NCBI GenBank assembly: GCA_964476245.1
Contig: CAYYYW010000002.1
Coordinates: 26,413 to 90,412 of the forward strand
Reading direction: 5' to 3'
DNA length: 64,000 nucleotides
Source of the DNA: CAYYYW01 sp964476245
Lineage (GTDB): Bacteria; Patescibacteriota; Microgenomatia; UBA1406; HO2-37-13b
The notes under the pieces were generated by a model. That model was not told the origin of the DNA, made no database searches, and saw only the letters and a list, made by a program, of their open reading frames with translations. Position 1 is the stretch's first letter; every line of letters begins with the position of its first letter. Below, in pieces: positions 1 through 8,664 of the stretch. A program made the translations under genes and the position numbers.

Positions 1-105
1 TCTTTCTGCCTTAAGAGCAGCTATCGCTGCTCTTTCAGGAATCAAAAATGGGTTTGATCCTTCTTCAACCTTTCTTTCTCCACCTAATTCATGTACTTGA
101 AGCAT
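1..105 (-). CDS. Unknown protein, N-terminal fragment (cut by window start)
   Basis: An open frame runs off the left edge of the window. It starts at an ATG at 105, with an in-frame stop four codons upstream and an alternative TTG start three codons upstream. About 35 residues are visible, beginning MLQVHELGGERK and ending near LKAER. I do not recognise the family. It lies 13 bases downstream of the amidohydrolase on the same strand, so it is probably the last or a later gene of the argG-amidohydrolase operon. Confidence 0.5.
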   Translation of the reverse strand, partial: MLQVHELGGERKVEEGSNPFLIPERAAIAALKAER

Positions 106-118
106 AAAATCCAATTAA

Positions 119-1486
119 TTAATTGATTAATTTATTTTGACAGTTTCTTATTTTACGACATATTTCTTCTTCAGAAACTGTCGATATTCTGCCATCTTTA
201 ACAATAATTTTCCCATGAACTATCACCGTATGAGCCCGAATTGCTTGGTTGGCAATAAGCGAACTTACTAGATTCCAAATTGCTCCAGCATGTTCTATTT
301 TGTTTTTTGGCTTAAAAATAGCCACATCGGCCACTTTGTCCTCCTCGATTGAACCAATTTCATTTTCCCAATTTAAAAGTTTTGCTCCATTGATTATCCC
401 TATTTCTAACACCTGATTTGGTTTTAAATACGTGCTTTCTTTTCTTACTCCTTGAAGTATTCTTGCCCACCGCAATTCTTCTAAGATATTCGAAGAATCA
501 TTACCTGCGCTTCCATCAACGCCAATCGCTATGTTAACCTTCTTTTCTAACATTTCCCAAACAGGAGCAACTCCAAATTCTCCAATAGGAGATCTTGCGT
601 TAGAAATCGGACAATGAACAACATTGATTTTAGCTTCTGCTAATTCTTTAATTTCCTCTTTTGTTAAATTAATACAATGAACAAAACTCACTCGCTTACC
701 CTGCCAGCCCAGATCATTTAAATAACTTAATGGTCTTTTGCCAAATTTTTTTAGCGAATATTGATTCTCGTATTCTGATTCACTTAAATGCGTTTGGAGA
801 TTGACTTGATGCTTTTTCGATAACAAGACTGCGTTTTTGTAATCTTCTTTTGTTGAGGTAAAAATAGTACAAGGAGCCAGTCCAATTCTTAACATTGAGA
901 AAGGCTTAGGGTTATGAAATTTTTTAATCATTTTTTCTGATTCGGAAACAATCAGATCAGATTCTTGAACAACATCATCAGGGAATAAAGCTCCGTCTTT
1001 TTGACTTAAACTCATGCTGCCGTAATAAGGATGAAATCTTATGCCGATATCTTTAGCCGCTTTGACAGTGGCTTCAAAAAAACCTTTTTTTCCTTTTGGA
1101 AAAATATACATCATGTCAGTACTCGTCGTACAACCATAAAGTAGAAGCTCGGCCATATTAGCTAAGGCCGAATAGTAAATTATTTCTTCATCCATTTTTT
1201 TTGTTGCTTGACAGACTATTTTTATCCATTTGTCAATTGTTTGATTTTGTAATTGTGGCATTCCTCGCAAAGCGCATTGAAACATGTGATGATGGCCGTT
1301 GATAAATCCCGGAAGAACAATCATCCCTGAAGCATTAATTACTTGATCGGCTTTAGTCTTTTTTGTCTCCACTTCGGCAATTTTATTCCCCTCAAGAAGG
1401 ATTGAAGAATTCCGCAAAATTTCCCGCTTCTTGTTCATCGTCATAATATAATCAGCGTTTTTAATAAGAATAGTGTTATTCCTCAT
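119..1486 (-). CDS. Amidohydrolase, TRZ/ATZ / 8-oxoguanine deaminase-like
   Basis: A 455-aa metal-dependent hydrolase of the amidohydrolase superfamily, close in pattern to the TRZ/ATZ, SAH-deaminase and 8-oxoguanine deaminase group. The metal-binding HxH lies in GFINGHHHMFQ (residues 61-70). Further ligands are visible as QTHLSE and FVHC (His) and as the Asp of VDGSAGND. The family removes amino groups or chlorine from purine- or triazine-like rings. The exact substrate cannot be read from sequence, but the HHHM(F/Y)Q motif favours the 8-oxoguanine/guanine-type branch. Its ATG overlaps the stop of the argG fusion gene by 4 bases, so the two are translationally coupled. Confidence 0.75.
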   Translation of the reverse strand: MRNNTILIKNADYIMTMNKKREILRNSSILLEGNKIAEVETKKTKADQVINASGMIVLPGFINGHHHMFQCALRGMPQLQNQTIDKWIKIVCQATKKMDEEIIYYSALANMAELLLYGCTTSTDMMYIFPKGKKGFFEATVKAAKDIGIRFHPYYGSMSLSQKDGALFPDDVVQESDLIVSESEKMIKKFHNPKPFSMLRIGLAPCTIFTSTKEDYKNAVLLSKKHQVNLQTHLSESEYENQYSLKKFGKRPLSYLNDLGWQGKRVSFVHCINLTKEEIKELAEAKINVVHCPISNARSPIGEFGVAPVWEMLEKKVNIAIGVDGSAGNDSSNILEELRWARILQGVRKESTYLKPNQVLEIGIINGAKLLNWENEIGSIEEDKVADVAIFKPKNKIEHAGAIWNLVSSLIANQAIRAHTVIVHGKIIVKDGRISTVSEEEICRKIRNCQNKLIN

Positions 1487-3090
1487 GATGAAAGTTTTTC
1501 TATTAATTTTTTAGCCACCTCGACATCTGTCACCAAAATTGCTTTATTTTTCAAGGCATACTCTCTAATTGTCTGGCCATCGGTTTTTTCTTTTTCGGCT
1601 ATCTTTCTTCCTGTGGGAATATTAATAATTAAATCAAAACGGTTCGCTTGCAAAAGATCTAAAAGGTTGGGTTTTAAATGCAGTTGAGAAATTTTGTTAA
1701 CCAGGATAGCTTCAATTCCATTGGTTTTTAAAAACTTATGAGTTTTGTAGGTAGCGTAAATTTTATATTTCATCTCGACTATCTGTTTCATTTCTCTCAA
1801 AAGATGGAGTTTGTTCTTCCTTTTCCCAATTGATAAAAGCACTGTTTTTTCGGAACGTTGAGCTAATCTCATTTGCAAAGTATAAAGTTCAATAAATCCG
1901 GCCGAAGCATTTTGATTAAAAGCAGTTGAAGCCATAAAAGTGGCTAATTTCTCCTCAAATATGGTATTGGGCGTTTCCAAAGCTACTGGTTCAACCGACC
2001 CCTTATAAAGTTTTAAAGTGACTTTCCCTGTAACCTTCTGATTAACTCTATCAATGTAAGCATTGAGATCATCCATTAAAGGTTCATGCCATAATGCCCC
2101 GTAACAAAGATAGGCCCATTTGGTATCAACAATTGATTTAAATTCATTTTCGTATCTTGTTGACACATATTTCTCAAGATTTTTGTGGGCAGTGATAATA
2201 ATTTCTGCGGCTGGCGCTTCATAAACTCCTCTAACTTTTAAACCAACTACTCGATCTTCAAGATGATGAGTGATTCCCACCCCGTGTTTTGCCCCGATTT
2301 TGTTTAAGGTAAAAATTAAGTCAGCCAATTTCATCTGTTTTCCATTTAAAGACGTTGGCAAACCCTTGACAAATTCTAGGTCAATAAATTCTAGCTTATT
2401 AGGTCCTTTTTCCGGAAGCCGACACAAAAGAAGGATTTTTTCCAAAGGAGGCACAATAGCTGGGTTCTCAATTTCCCCCCCCTCGCCGGTTACACCCCAC
2501 ATATTATCATCATAAGAATATGGTTTATCAAGGGTTTGGCGGACAGAAATACCACGTTTTTTTGCATACTCTAACTCTTCGTCTCTTCCCATCGACCATT
2601 CACGAACAGGGGCAATCACCTTAATATCAGGATTTAAGGCTAAAGCAGTTCCTTCTATCCTTACTTGATCATTCCCTTTTCCTGTGCAACCATGAGCAAT
2701 ACAATCAGCTCCTTCTTGGGCGGCAATTTTTACTACCCATTTGGCTAAAAGCGGTCTTCCCAGCGGAGTCGATAGATAATAATTACCTTGATAAGAAGCG
2801 TTGGCCTTTATTCCTTTGGCAATATATTCCTCAGCAAACTCATCTTTGGCATCAATCACATAGGCTTTTATTGCTCCCAATTTTAACGCTTTTTTTCTGA
2901 TTTCTTCCAAATCGTCGGTTAATTGACCAATGTCGACAGTTAAAGCAATGACTTGGGCTTTATATTTTTCTTGTATCCATTTGATTAAAACTGAAGTGTC
3001 AAGACCGCCTGAATATAGAAGAACCACCTTTTTAACCTCGCCCTTTCTACCTTCATAAGATGAGACTTTTAAATACTCCTGTTTTTTCAT
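1483..3090 (-). CDS. argG: Argininosuccinate synthase with C-terminal MGS-like domain
   Basis: A 535-aa protein; ordinary ArgG is about 400 aa. Residues ~20-400 are argininosuccinate synthase, which joins citrulline and aspartate using ATP. The PP-loop VVLLYSGGLDTSV and the motifs LGRPLLAKW and HGCTGKGNDQVR are visible. Residues ~440-535 match the MGS-like fold known as the allosteric domain of carbamoyl-phosphate synthase: IYATYKTHKFLKTNGIEA, then LIINIPTGR, then TDGQTIREYALKN. The window has no other arginine gene. A fused regulatory domain that senses a nucleotide or phosphate metabolite is plausible but inferred. The stop overlaps the start of the amidohydrolase. Confidence 0.85.
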   Translation of the reverse strand: MKKQEYLKVSSYEGRKGEVKKVVLLYSGGLDTSVLIKWIQEKYKAQVIALTVDIGQLTDDLEEIRKKALKLGAIKAYVIDAKDEFAEEYIAKGIKANASYQGNYYLSTPLGRPLLAKWVVKIAAQEGADCIAHGCTGKGNDQVRIEGTALALNPDIKVIAPVREWSMGRDEELEYAKKRGISVRQTLDKPYSYDDNMWGVTGEGGEIENPAIVPPLEKILLLCRLPEKGPNKLEFIDLEFVKGLPTSLNGKQMKLADLIFTLNKIGAKHGVGITHHLEDRVVGLKVRGVYEAPAAEIIITAHKNLEKYVSTRYENEFKSIVDTKWAYLCYGALWHEPLMDDLNAYIDRVNQKVTGKVTLKLYKGSVEPVALETPNTIFEEKLATFMASTAFNQNASAGFIELYTLQMRLAQRSEKTVLLSIGKRKNKLHLLREMKQIVEMKYKIYATYKTHKFLKTNGIEAILVNKISQLHLKPNLLDLLQANRFDLIINIPTGRKIAEKEKTDGQTIREYALKNKAILVTDVEVAKKLIEKLSS

Positions 3091-3168
3091 AGCTTCTAGA
3101 ATTTTTATTCTAGAATACTATTATCCATTTGTCAAGGATTTTTTGCTTTTATTAGAAAAATGATGATT

Positions 3169-4425
3169 TTATTGTTCGTTTTGACGTCGTTTTTTAAAAT
3201 TCTTAAGAAAAAATATAAAAAATATCAGCACAAGCAATTCCGAAATTACGGTAATGACCGCCGAGGCGTTGTAACCATACTGAGGAATAAAAACAAGATT
3301 TAAGATAACGTTTAATATTAGCGAACAGCCATAAACAAGCGGCAAAATCTTTTCTTTATTTTTAGTAATGATTACCCACAAAAGAAGATTTGAAAGAAAA
3401 AATATCGGATAGGAAATGACCAGAATTCTAAAAGGCAAGATTGATTTATAAAACTCCTGCTTGATTAAACCAATCAAAGGAGCGGCGGCAAATGAAAAAA
3501 TAAAAACGAAAAAAGAGAAAACGAAAATATAAAGGGCTGATTTTTTAACTTGTTCGGAAAATTTGTTTTTATTTTTATGATAGGTTTCTAAAAATATTGG
3601 GTACAACGCACTCATGATAAAGGTGGAAAAATTTAAGGGAAATTCAAAAAATTTATAAGCCAAAGTGTAAATCCCCACTTCTGTGGTTGATCTTAAAAAT
3701 GACAAAATCAAAACGCCAACTCGAACATATAAAATGTTCAAAAATAAAGTTATTCCTAAGGGCAGGCTTTTTTTAAATAATTTTTTTACAAATAAAATAT
3801 TGGTAGAAACGACCCGGCGGGTCGTCTCTACATTTAAAAACCTCTTAATCAGAATAAACGCCGTAACAATATATCCCCCCAAACCAACTACCGTTGCCAA
3901 GAAAAAGAAAAAAAGATTTTTTGTATAAAAAGAATAGATGCCAATAATTAAACTCGTCACCCCCCAAACTAAATTTGGCCAGATAGTTAGATCAAAACGC
4001 TGCCGTTTTTGAAAAATTACATTTAATGAATGAGCAAAAGCGTAAAGAAATAAAACTAAGGCCACAATTTCGATATAGATTTTTTCTTGAAAGGAAAAAC
4101 CTGAATGAAAAGTAGCATTGTAGGGCAAAATAAATATTATTGGTTGAATGAGGATAAAAATAATTGAGGCGATTATTAACCGAAGAATAATCAGTAGGGA
4201 CAATTCATGAATTGTCCCTACTTTAAGAAATACAGCATTCAAACCAAAATCAACAAACAAAGAGAAGATTCCTACAAAAGCAAAAACCTTATTATATTGC
4301 CCCAAACCAAAACTCCCCAGACTTTTGGCGATAAGAAGAATAACAATAAAATTAGAAAAAGTGGTTAAAGAACGGGCAATAAGTTGGTAAAGAGTACTCT
4401 TGGCGACTTTAAGATATAAAGACAT
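3169..4425 (-). CDS. Polysaccharide flippase, MATE/Wzx-like
   Basis: A 418-aa integral membrane protein with about 12-14 hydrophobic segments. The N-terminal pattern (LIARSLTTFSNFIVILLIAK, then GLGQYNKVFAF) is typical of the Wzx/PST branch of the MATE/MVF superfamily, which flips lipid-linked oligosaccharides across the membrane. Two stretches are encoded by palindromic DNA, at 3803-3831 (VETTRRVVST) and 4194-4221 (VGTIHELS). They probably represent repeats that inserted without breaking the frame. The gene lies 27 bases beyond the recombinase gene on the same strand. Confidence 0.75.
   Translation of the reverse strand: MSLYLKVAKSTLYQLIARSLTTFSNFIVILLIAKSLGSFGLGQYNKVFAFVGIFSLFVDFGLNAVFLKVGTIHELSLLIILRLIIASIIFILIQPIIFILPYNATFHSGFSFQEKIYIEIVALVLFLYAFAHSLNVIFQKRQRFDLTIWPNLVWGVTSLIIGIYSFYTKNLFFFFLATVVGLGGYIVTAFILIKRFLNVETTRRVVSTNILFVKKLFKKSLPLGITLFLNILYVRVGVLILSFLRSTTEVGIYTLAYKFFEFPLNFSTFIMSALYPIFLETYHKNKNKFSEQVKKSALYIFVFSFFVFIFSFAAAPLIGLIKQEFYKSILPFRILVISYPIFFLSNLLLWVIITKNKEKILPLVYGCSLILNVILNLVFIPQYGYNASAVITVISELLVLIFFIFFLKNFKKRRQNEQ
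3803..3831. repeat. Palindromic repeat inside the flippase gene
   Basis: A 29-base near-perfect palindrome: GTAGAAACGACCC, a centre of GGC, then GGGTCGTCTCTAC. It belongs to the same GTAG(A/G)GAC...GTC(T/C)CTAC family as 4194-4221, 26566-26594 and 61132-61159. Here it is read through in frame by the flippase. Confidence 0.75.
4194..4221. repeat. Palindromic repeat inside the flippase gene
   Basis: A perfect 28-base palindrome: GTAGGGACAATTCA followed by its reverse complement. It lies inside the flippase coding sequence and is translated in frame, about 360 bases from a second family member in the same gene. Confidence 0.8.
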
Positions 4426-4452
4426 TCAATTATTATAACTGAGGCGAAAAAT

Positions 4453-5295
4453 TTACAGCTCTCCCAACCCTTCCTTTTTTTGAGCTTCTTCTTTAACCAA
4501 CTGAAGATATCTTTCGGTTGAAGAAAGACGTTTATGACCAACGATTTTGGCAATATAGGAAATAGAGACTCCACTCATTAATTGATAGGCAATAAAGGTG
4601 TGGCGTAAATCTTGCACTTTAGCATTCTGGATGCCTACTTCTTTAAAACAACGATCAATGATCGTCCTGATGTTTCTTATCAAAAGCGGTCGGCCTGTTT
4701 TGGTCACTAAAAGATGATCGTCTTGGGTTTGATATCTTGCCTTAAGATAATTGTTGACGGCTTTTTTTACGGCTTTGTTTAAAGGAATATTTCTTTGCCC
4801 AATAATTAAACCATCTTCCTTAATATCGTCTACTCTGATGTTGGCCAACTCACCGATACGAACCCCTGTTTGCAAAAGAAGCTCAATAATGGCGTACGTC
4901 CTTAAGTCTTCTTTAGCTAAATCACGCAGAGCTCGATATTCCAACTTGCTTAAAATTCGTGGGGGGGTTTGACTATATTTAGGATGAGTGACTTCTAAGG
5001 AGGGATTTTGTTGGATGACCTCTTGATTTTTTAAAAAACGGAAGAAGGTACGAATAGAATTAAGCTTTCTTGAGGCTGATTTCTTCGTATATTTTTCCGA
5101 AAGCAATTTATTAATAAAATTCTTAATGTCTTCTTTGTTCACGTCCCTCATGCTGATTTTTTCTTGCGCAGTTAGGTAACCAATAAATTGCTCTAAGTCT
5201 TTTTTATATGCTACAATAGTAAACGGTGATCTTTTTTGAGCATTAAGGTTCTCAACAAAGCTGTTAAGCAGACCGCGAAGATCCGTTGGTTCCAT
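4453..5295 (-). CDS. xerC: Tyrosine recombinase, XerC/XerD-like
   Basis: A 280-aa integrase-family recombinase that probably resolves chromosome dimers at dif. The N-terminal SAM-like core-binding domain covers residues ~8-95 and the catalytic domain ~110-270. Catalytic residues visible are R146 (TGVRIGEL), R231 (QDLRHTF), H254 (IVGHKRL) and Y263 (TERYL). The usual first His of the HxxR box is Gln228. A TATTAT -10 box (5305-5310, minus strand) lies about 10 bases before the ATG, implying a very short or absent leader. The gene is divergent from the ftsB-like gene. Confidence 0.85.
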   Translation of the reverse strand: MEPTDLRGLLNSFVENLNAQKRSPFTIVAYKKDLEQFIGYLTAQEKISMRDVNKEDIKNFINKLLSEKYTKKSASRKLNSIRTFFRFLKNQEVIQQNPSLEVTHPKYSQTPPRILSKLEYRALRDLAKEDLRTYAIIELLLQTGVRIGELANIRVDDIKEDGLIIGQRNIPLNKAVKKAVNNYLKARYQTQDDHLLVTKTGRPLLIRNIRTIIDRCFKEVGIQNAKVQDLRHTFIAYQLMSGVSISYIAKIVGHKRLSSTERYLQLVKEEAQKKEGLGEL

Positions 5296-5341
5296 AATGA
5301 CCCTATAATATCATAAAGTAAGTTTAAAAGCAAGAGGAAAT

Positions 5342-5677
5342 ATGATCAATTTTATTAAAAAAGCGGCCATTTTTCTTTTTATGGGTTTCCTTATTTATTC
5401 CCTTTCTCAAAATATTTTTGAATATCAAAAAAAGTTTAGTTTTTTTGAAGATTATAAAAAAGAGCAACAGAAAGAGCTGGAAAAGAATAAAAAATTAAAA
5501 AGCGACATTTTAAAGAATCAAGATTATTATACGCTGGAAAAAAATATTCGCCAGAAACTAAACCTGCAAAAACCAAACGAAATCGCCATTATTTTACCCA
5601 AAATAACCCCCTCTCCTTCTCCGACACCGCTCATTGAAAAACCACCATATCAACAGTGGGTTAAGTTGTTTTGGTAA
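5342..5677 (+). CDS. Septum formation initiator, FtsB/DivIC-like
   Basis: A 111-aa protein with one N-terminal membrane helix (residues ~7-24), a Lys/Glu-rich coiled coil (~28-60), and the short globular region YTLEKNIRQKLNLQKPNE typical of FtsB/DivIC. This is followed by a Pro/Ser/Thr-rich tail. Family members link FtsQ and FtsL in the divisome. AGAGGA five bases before the ATG can serve as ribosome binding site. It is alone on this strand, divergent from the recombinase. Confidence 0.75.
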   Translation: MINFIKKAAIFLFMGFLIYSLSQNIFEYQKKFSFFEDYKKEQQKELEKNKKLKSDILKNQDYYTLEKNIRQKLNLQKPNEIAIILPKITPSPSPTPLIEKPPYQQWVKLFW

Positions 5678-5950
5678 AGAAGAACCGCCTAGCAACATCT
5701 CTCGCGTTTAAATTAGATAGAAGTCAATAAAGGTTCGGTTTGTCATTAAACTAATTCAGCCCTTTCACTATAATCAACCCAGTCATAAGTTCGAAATTTT
5801 TTAATCATTAAAAGTTGAGGATACAGTATTCGGTCAAGTGAGCATTAGAAAATATTTACGACGAAGGAGTAATTATATTTTCTTATGCCCTGAACCGTTC
5901 CGCTAAGCGGGACTGGTTCACGGGCTGAATTTTGTTAATCTAACCACTTT
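5678..5950. other. Spacer with a hairpin of the CCCTGAACC family
   Basis: No gene was seen in this spacer. A palindrome at 5887-5925 (GCCCTGAACC ... TGGTTCACGGGC, with an inner CCGCTAAGCGG) is related to the hairpins at 31579-31603 and 40960-40985. Confidence 0.5.
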
Positions 5951-6146
5951 ATGGACACTAACACTCCTTCTGAAAAATCAGATAAAGAAAAATGACCCAC
6001 TTCGAAAACCAGATAGAGAAAATTGGGATACATTCCAGCTGATTTCAACAGAAGCACATAGTAAACTAGCTACTAAAATAATGATGACAGACATTGAGTT
6101 AAAAAGAAAAGTTACTAGATTAATCGAACAAAAAAAATTAGGTTAA
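5951..6146 (+). pseudogene. Small hypothetical gene with a one-base frameshift
   Basis: An ATG at 5951 opens MDTNTPSEKSDKEK and then hits TGA at 5990. Removing one A from the five-A run just before that stop continues the frame through DPLRKPDRENWDTFQ and KIMMTDIELKRKVTRLIEQ to a TAA at 6144-6146, giving a 64-aa polar protein. The region is 196 bases, one more than a whole number of codons. It may be a real frameshift, a slippage site or an assembly error. The family was not recognised. Confidence 0.4.
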
Positions 6147-6258
6147 TAAAGTTTTTTTCAATATCGTTATTTATTTTAATCTTTCTCTCGCTTGTTCAAT
6201 TAAACAGCTGGATATTAATTGTCTTTTTTAGTAAAATAGAGAGAGAACATTAAAAAAT

Positions 6259-7248
6259 ATGATAAATTTAGTTAAACCTCTAAAACTTCAAAAAGGCGAT
6301 ACAATAGGTATAGTAGCTACCTCTTTCCCTTTTCCAATCAATGAAACTAGTGATTATTTCCTTCAATATAAGAAGGGCGTAAAAGAATTAGAAAGCATGG
6401 GTTTTAAAGTTAGGGAAGGAAAAAATTTAAGAAAAGTAAAATGGTGGTTTGCTGGGACTCCTGAAGAACGGGCTGAAGATATTAATTCTATGTTTGCCGA
6501 TTCCGAAGTAAAAGCAGTTATTGTACATGACGGCGGTCAATCAGCAATAACTGTATTAGAGCATATATATTATGAACTAGTAAAGGCAAACCCAAAACCT
6601 TTTATCGGTTTTAGTGATATTACAAATATCCACTGTGCGTTGTTTACAAAAATAGGTTTAGTTGGCTTCCATGGTGCATTGCTGAATTATAGTTTGGGTC
6701 GAGTTTGGGATGAATATCTGCCTGTTAAAAAAGAAGTTGGCAAAACACTTCTGTTTAATGCTCTTACATCAACTAACGCTTTAGGGAAGATACAACCATT
6801 AACCAAATGGGAATGTTGGAGAGAAGGAAATACTTCAGGACAACTTTTTGGTGGAAATTTAAGTATGCTTGTTTCTTTGGTTGGAACAGAATATTTTCCT
6901 AAATTAGACGATTTAAAAGACTGTATTCTTTTTTGGGAAATTGACAATAATCCGTCTTACAGGATTGAGAAAGGCTTATATCAATTAAAATATGCAGGGA
7001 TATTAGATGTTATTTCCGGTATGTTGATTGGTAAACTGCCTGACATTAAAAGAACAGCCTGGGAAGGTTTTGAAGAACCAACACCTAAGCAGATTATAAT
7101 GGAAGCACTAAAAAGTTATAACTTTCCAATTATTGGTGAAGTAGATTTTGGACATAAAACTGTTGACATTCCTATGCCAATTGGGATAGAAGTAAAATTG
7201 AACGCCCAAAATCTTGAATTAGAGTTCCTGGAATCTGCCGTTAAGTAA
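6259..7248 (+). CDS. LD-carboxypeptidase / MccF-like serine peptidase (S66)
   Basis: A 329-aa cytoplasmic peptidase of family S66. The nucleophile motif GFSDITNIHCAL, the following GLVGFHGALL, a Glu in FWEIDNNPSYRI and the C-terminal His in VDFGHKTVDIP reproduce the Ser-Glu-His triad layout. The family cuts the L,D bond of murein tetrapeptides during recycling (LdcA) or detoxifies microcin C-type peptide nucleotides (MccF). The length fits either, and the insertions look slightly more MccF-like. It stands alone between repeat-rich spacers. Confidence 0.85.
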   Translation: MINLVKPLKLQKGDTIGIVATSFPFPINETSDYFLQYKKGVKELESMGFKVREGKNLRKVKWWFAGTPEERAEDINSMFADSEVKAVIVHDGGQSAITVLEHIYYELVKANPKPFIGFSDITNIHCALFTKIGLVGFHGALLNYSLGRVWDEYLPVKKEVGKTLLFNALTSTNALGKIQPLTKWECWREGNTSGQLFGGNLSMLVSLVGTEYFPKLDDLKDCILFWEIDNNPSYRIEKGLYQLKYAGILDVISGMLIGKLPDIKRTAWEGFEEPTPKQIIMEALKSYNFPIIGEVDFGHKTVDIPMPIGIEVKLNAQNLELEFLESAVK

Positions 7249-7293
7249 CTTTAATAAAATTAGTAGAGTTAATATCAAATCCTGTTAATTACT

Positions 7294-7412
7294 TGACATT
7301 CCGCACTTGCCTCACCCCTTGTAGCCAATAGGCAGGATGGGGATGTGGAATCTGTTTAATAGATTCCCGCTGGAGTTTACCCCGCCAAAGGCGGAGCGGG
7401 AATGACAAGATA
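7294..7412. repeat. Composite palindromic repeat (CATTCC...GGAATGACAAG type)
   Basis: The spacer contains a hairpin GGAATC-TGTTTAATA-GATTCC followed by CCCGC...CCGCC-AAA-GGCGG...GCGGG and the terminal GGAATGACAAG. Its ends resemble the repeats at 8810-8904 and 52243-52332. It has no coding capacity and looks like a miniature non-autonomous element. Confidence 0.5.
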
Positions 7413-7550
7413 ACATCTTGTGATATAGTTTTGTCAAAGATCGTGAACTCTTGTTGAACCGACTAACAATTGAATTTTTTCCACCAAGATACTATAATGG
7501 TATTACCTGCTTCATACTTCATGCTACATGTTACATGAAGCTTGATAATT

Positions 7551-7620
7551 CGCGGAGTAGTGTACGGTCGCACAGGAGGCTCATAATCTCCTAGACCATG
7601 GTTCGACTCCTGGCTCCGCA
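7551..7620 (+). tRNA. tRNA-Met(CAU), initiator-like but irregular
   Basis: The acceptor strands CGCGGAG and CTCCGCA leave a C1 x A72 mismatch, the hallmark of initiator tRNA. The D stem is GTGT/GCAC with a short GG-containing loop. The anticodon arm is GGAGG-CTCATAA-TCTCC (CAU). The T loop is TTCGACT. Two oddities stand out. The three consecutive G-C pairs expected in initiator anticodon stems are absent, and the T stem CCATGG/CCTGG only pairs if one U is bulged. The body is about 70 nt and CCA is not encoded. It could be a divergent functional tRNA or a decaying copy. Confidence 0.55.
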
Positions 7621-7725
7621 ACACTGAAGTAGACCCGACTACTTCTCGTGGGCGGGTCACTTCAGTGCTATGTAGTGAGCTTCACTCTACTACATGGCAT
7701 TAGATGACTCTTTAAAGAGTCAAAA

Positions 7726-8664
7726 ATGATGAAACAACAAAACTTTCTCCTCTCAATCATTATCCCCGTATACAACGAACAACAAAACATTTCTCCACTT
7801 CTTAAAAGACTACTCCCAGTTGTTTCAAAATATTCATACGAAATTATCTTTGTCGATGACGGCTCTTCCGACAATACTCCCAACGAAATAAAAAAACACG
7901 CTTTTAAAAGCAAAAATATTAAATTAATTTCTTTCACTAGAAATTTTGGCCATCAAGTGGCTCTTACCGCCGGTTATCAAATCTCTTCCGGCGATTCGAT
8001 TATTACCATGGACGCCGATCTTCAAGACCCACCAGAACTCATTGACAAATTAGTAGAAAAATGGAGACAAGGCTTTAAAATAGTCTACGCTAAAAGAGAG
8101 GAAAGAGATGATTCTTTATTTAAAAGAACAACCGCCTCTTTTTTTTACCGTTTAATCAATTTTCTTTCAGACACCCAAATTCCTAAAGATATTGGCGATT
8201 ACCGGCTTTTGGATAAAGAAGTGGTTAATTTCTTAAATAAACTCCCAGAAAAATCACGTTTCCTCCGTGGCTTAGTTGCCTGGGGAGGATGTTCCTCTGC
8301 GTTTGTGCCGTTTAAAAGAAACAGACGGTTCCTGGGTAAGACCCACTATCCACTTTCTAAGATGATTAATTTTGCTCTTGACGGCATTATTTCTTTTTCT
8401 ACAAAACCATTAAAAATTGCCACCTATTTTGGTTTCATAAGCTCTTTTTTGGGAATTGCTGGGGTAATTTATGCTTTGTGTCGCCGTTTTTTTCTTCCTC
8501 ATCAATATTGGGTAACTGGATGGACAGCAATTTTTGTCGCGGTTATGTTTTTTGGCGGTATTCAATTAATTACCATCGGCATTATAGGCGAATATATTGG
8601 TAAAATATATAAAGAGATACAGGGCCGGCCGCAGTTTTTAATTAAAGAAAAGACAAATTTATGA
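7726..8664 (+). CDS. Family 2 glycosyltransferase, GtrB/DPM1-like
   Basis: A 312-aa membrane-anchored glycosyltransferase. The GT-A domain shows LSIIIPVYNEQQ (residues ~9-20), the nucleotide-binding FVDDGSSDNTP and the acceptor-side MDADLQDPPELI. Two C-terminal transmembrane helices (~225-250 and ~262-288) are typical of polyprenyl-phosphate sugar transferases such as GtrB or ArnC, which load a sugar onto undecaprenyl phosphate. Its stop codon overlaps the start of a small membrane protein gene. Confidence 0.85.
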   Translation: MMKQQNFLLSIIIPVYNEQQNISPLLKRLLPVVSKYSYEIIFVDDGSSDNTPNEIKKHAFKSKNIKLISFTRNFGHQVALTAGYQISSGDSIITMDADLQDPPELIDKLVEKWRQGFKIVYAKREERDDSLFKRTTASFFYRLINFLSDTQIPKDIGDYRLLDKEVVNFLNKLPEKSRFLRGLVAWGGCSSAFVPFKRNRRFLGKTHYPLSKMINFALDGIISFSTKPLKIATYFGFISSFLGIAGVIYALCRRFFLPHQYWVTGWTAIFVAVMFFGGIQLITIGIIGEYIGKIYKEIQGRPQFLIKEKTNL

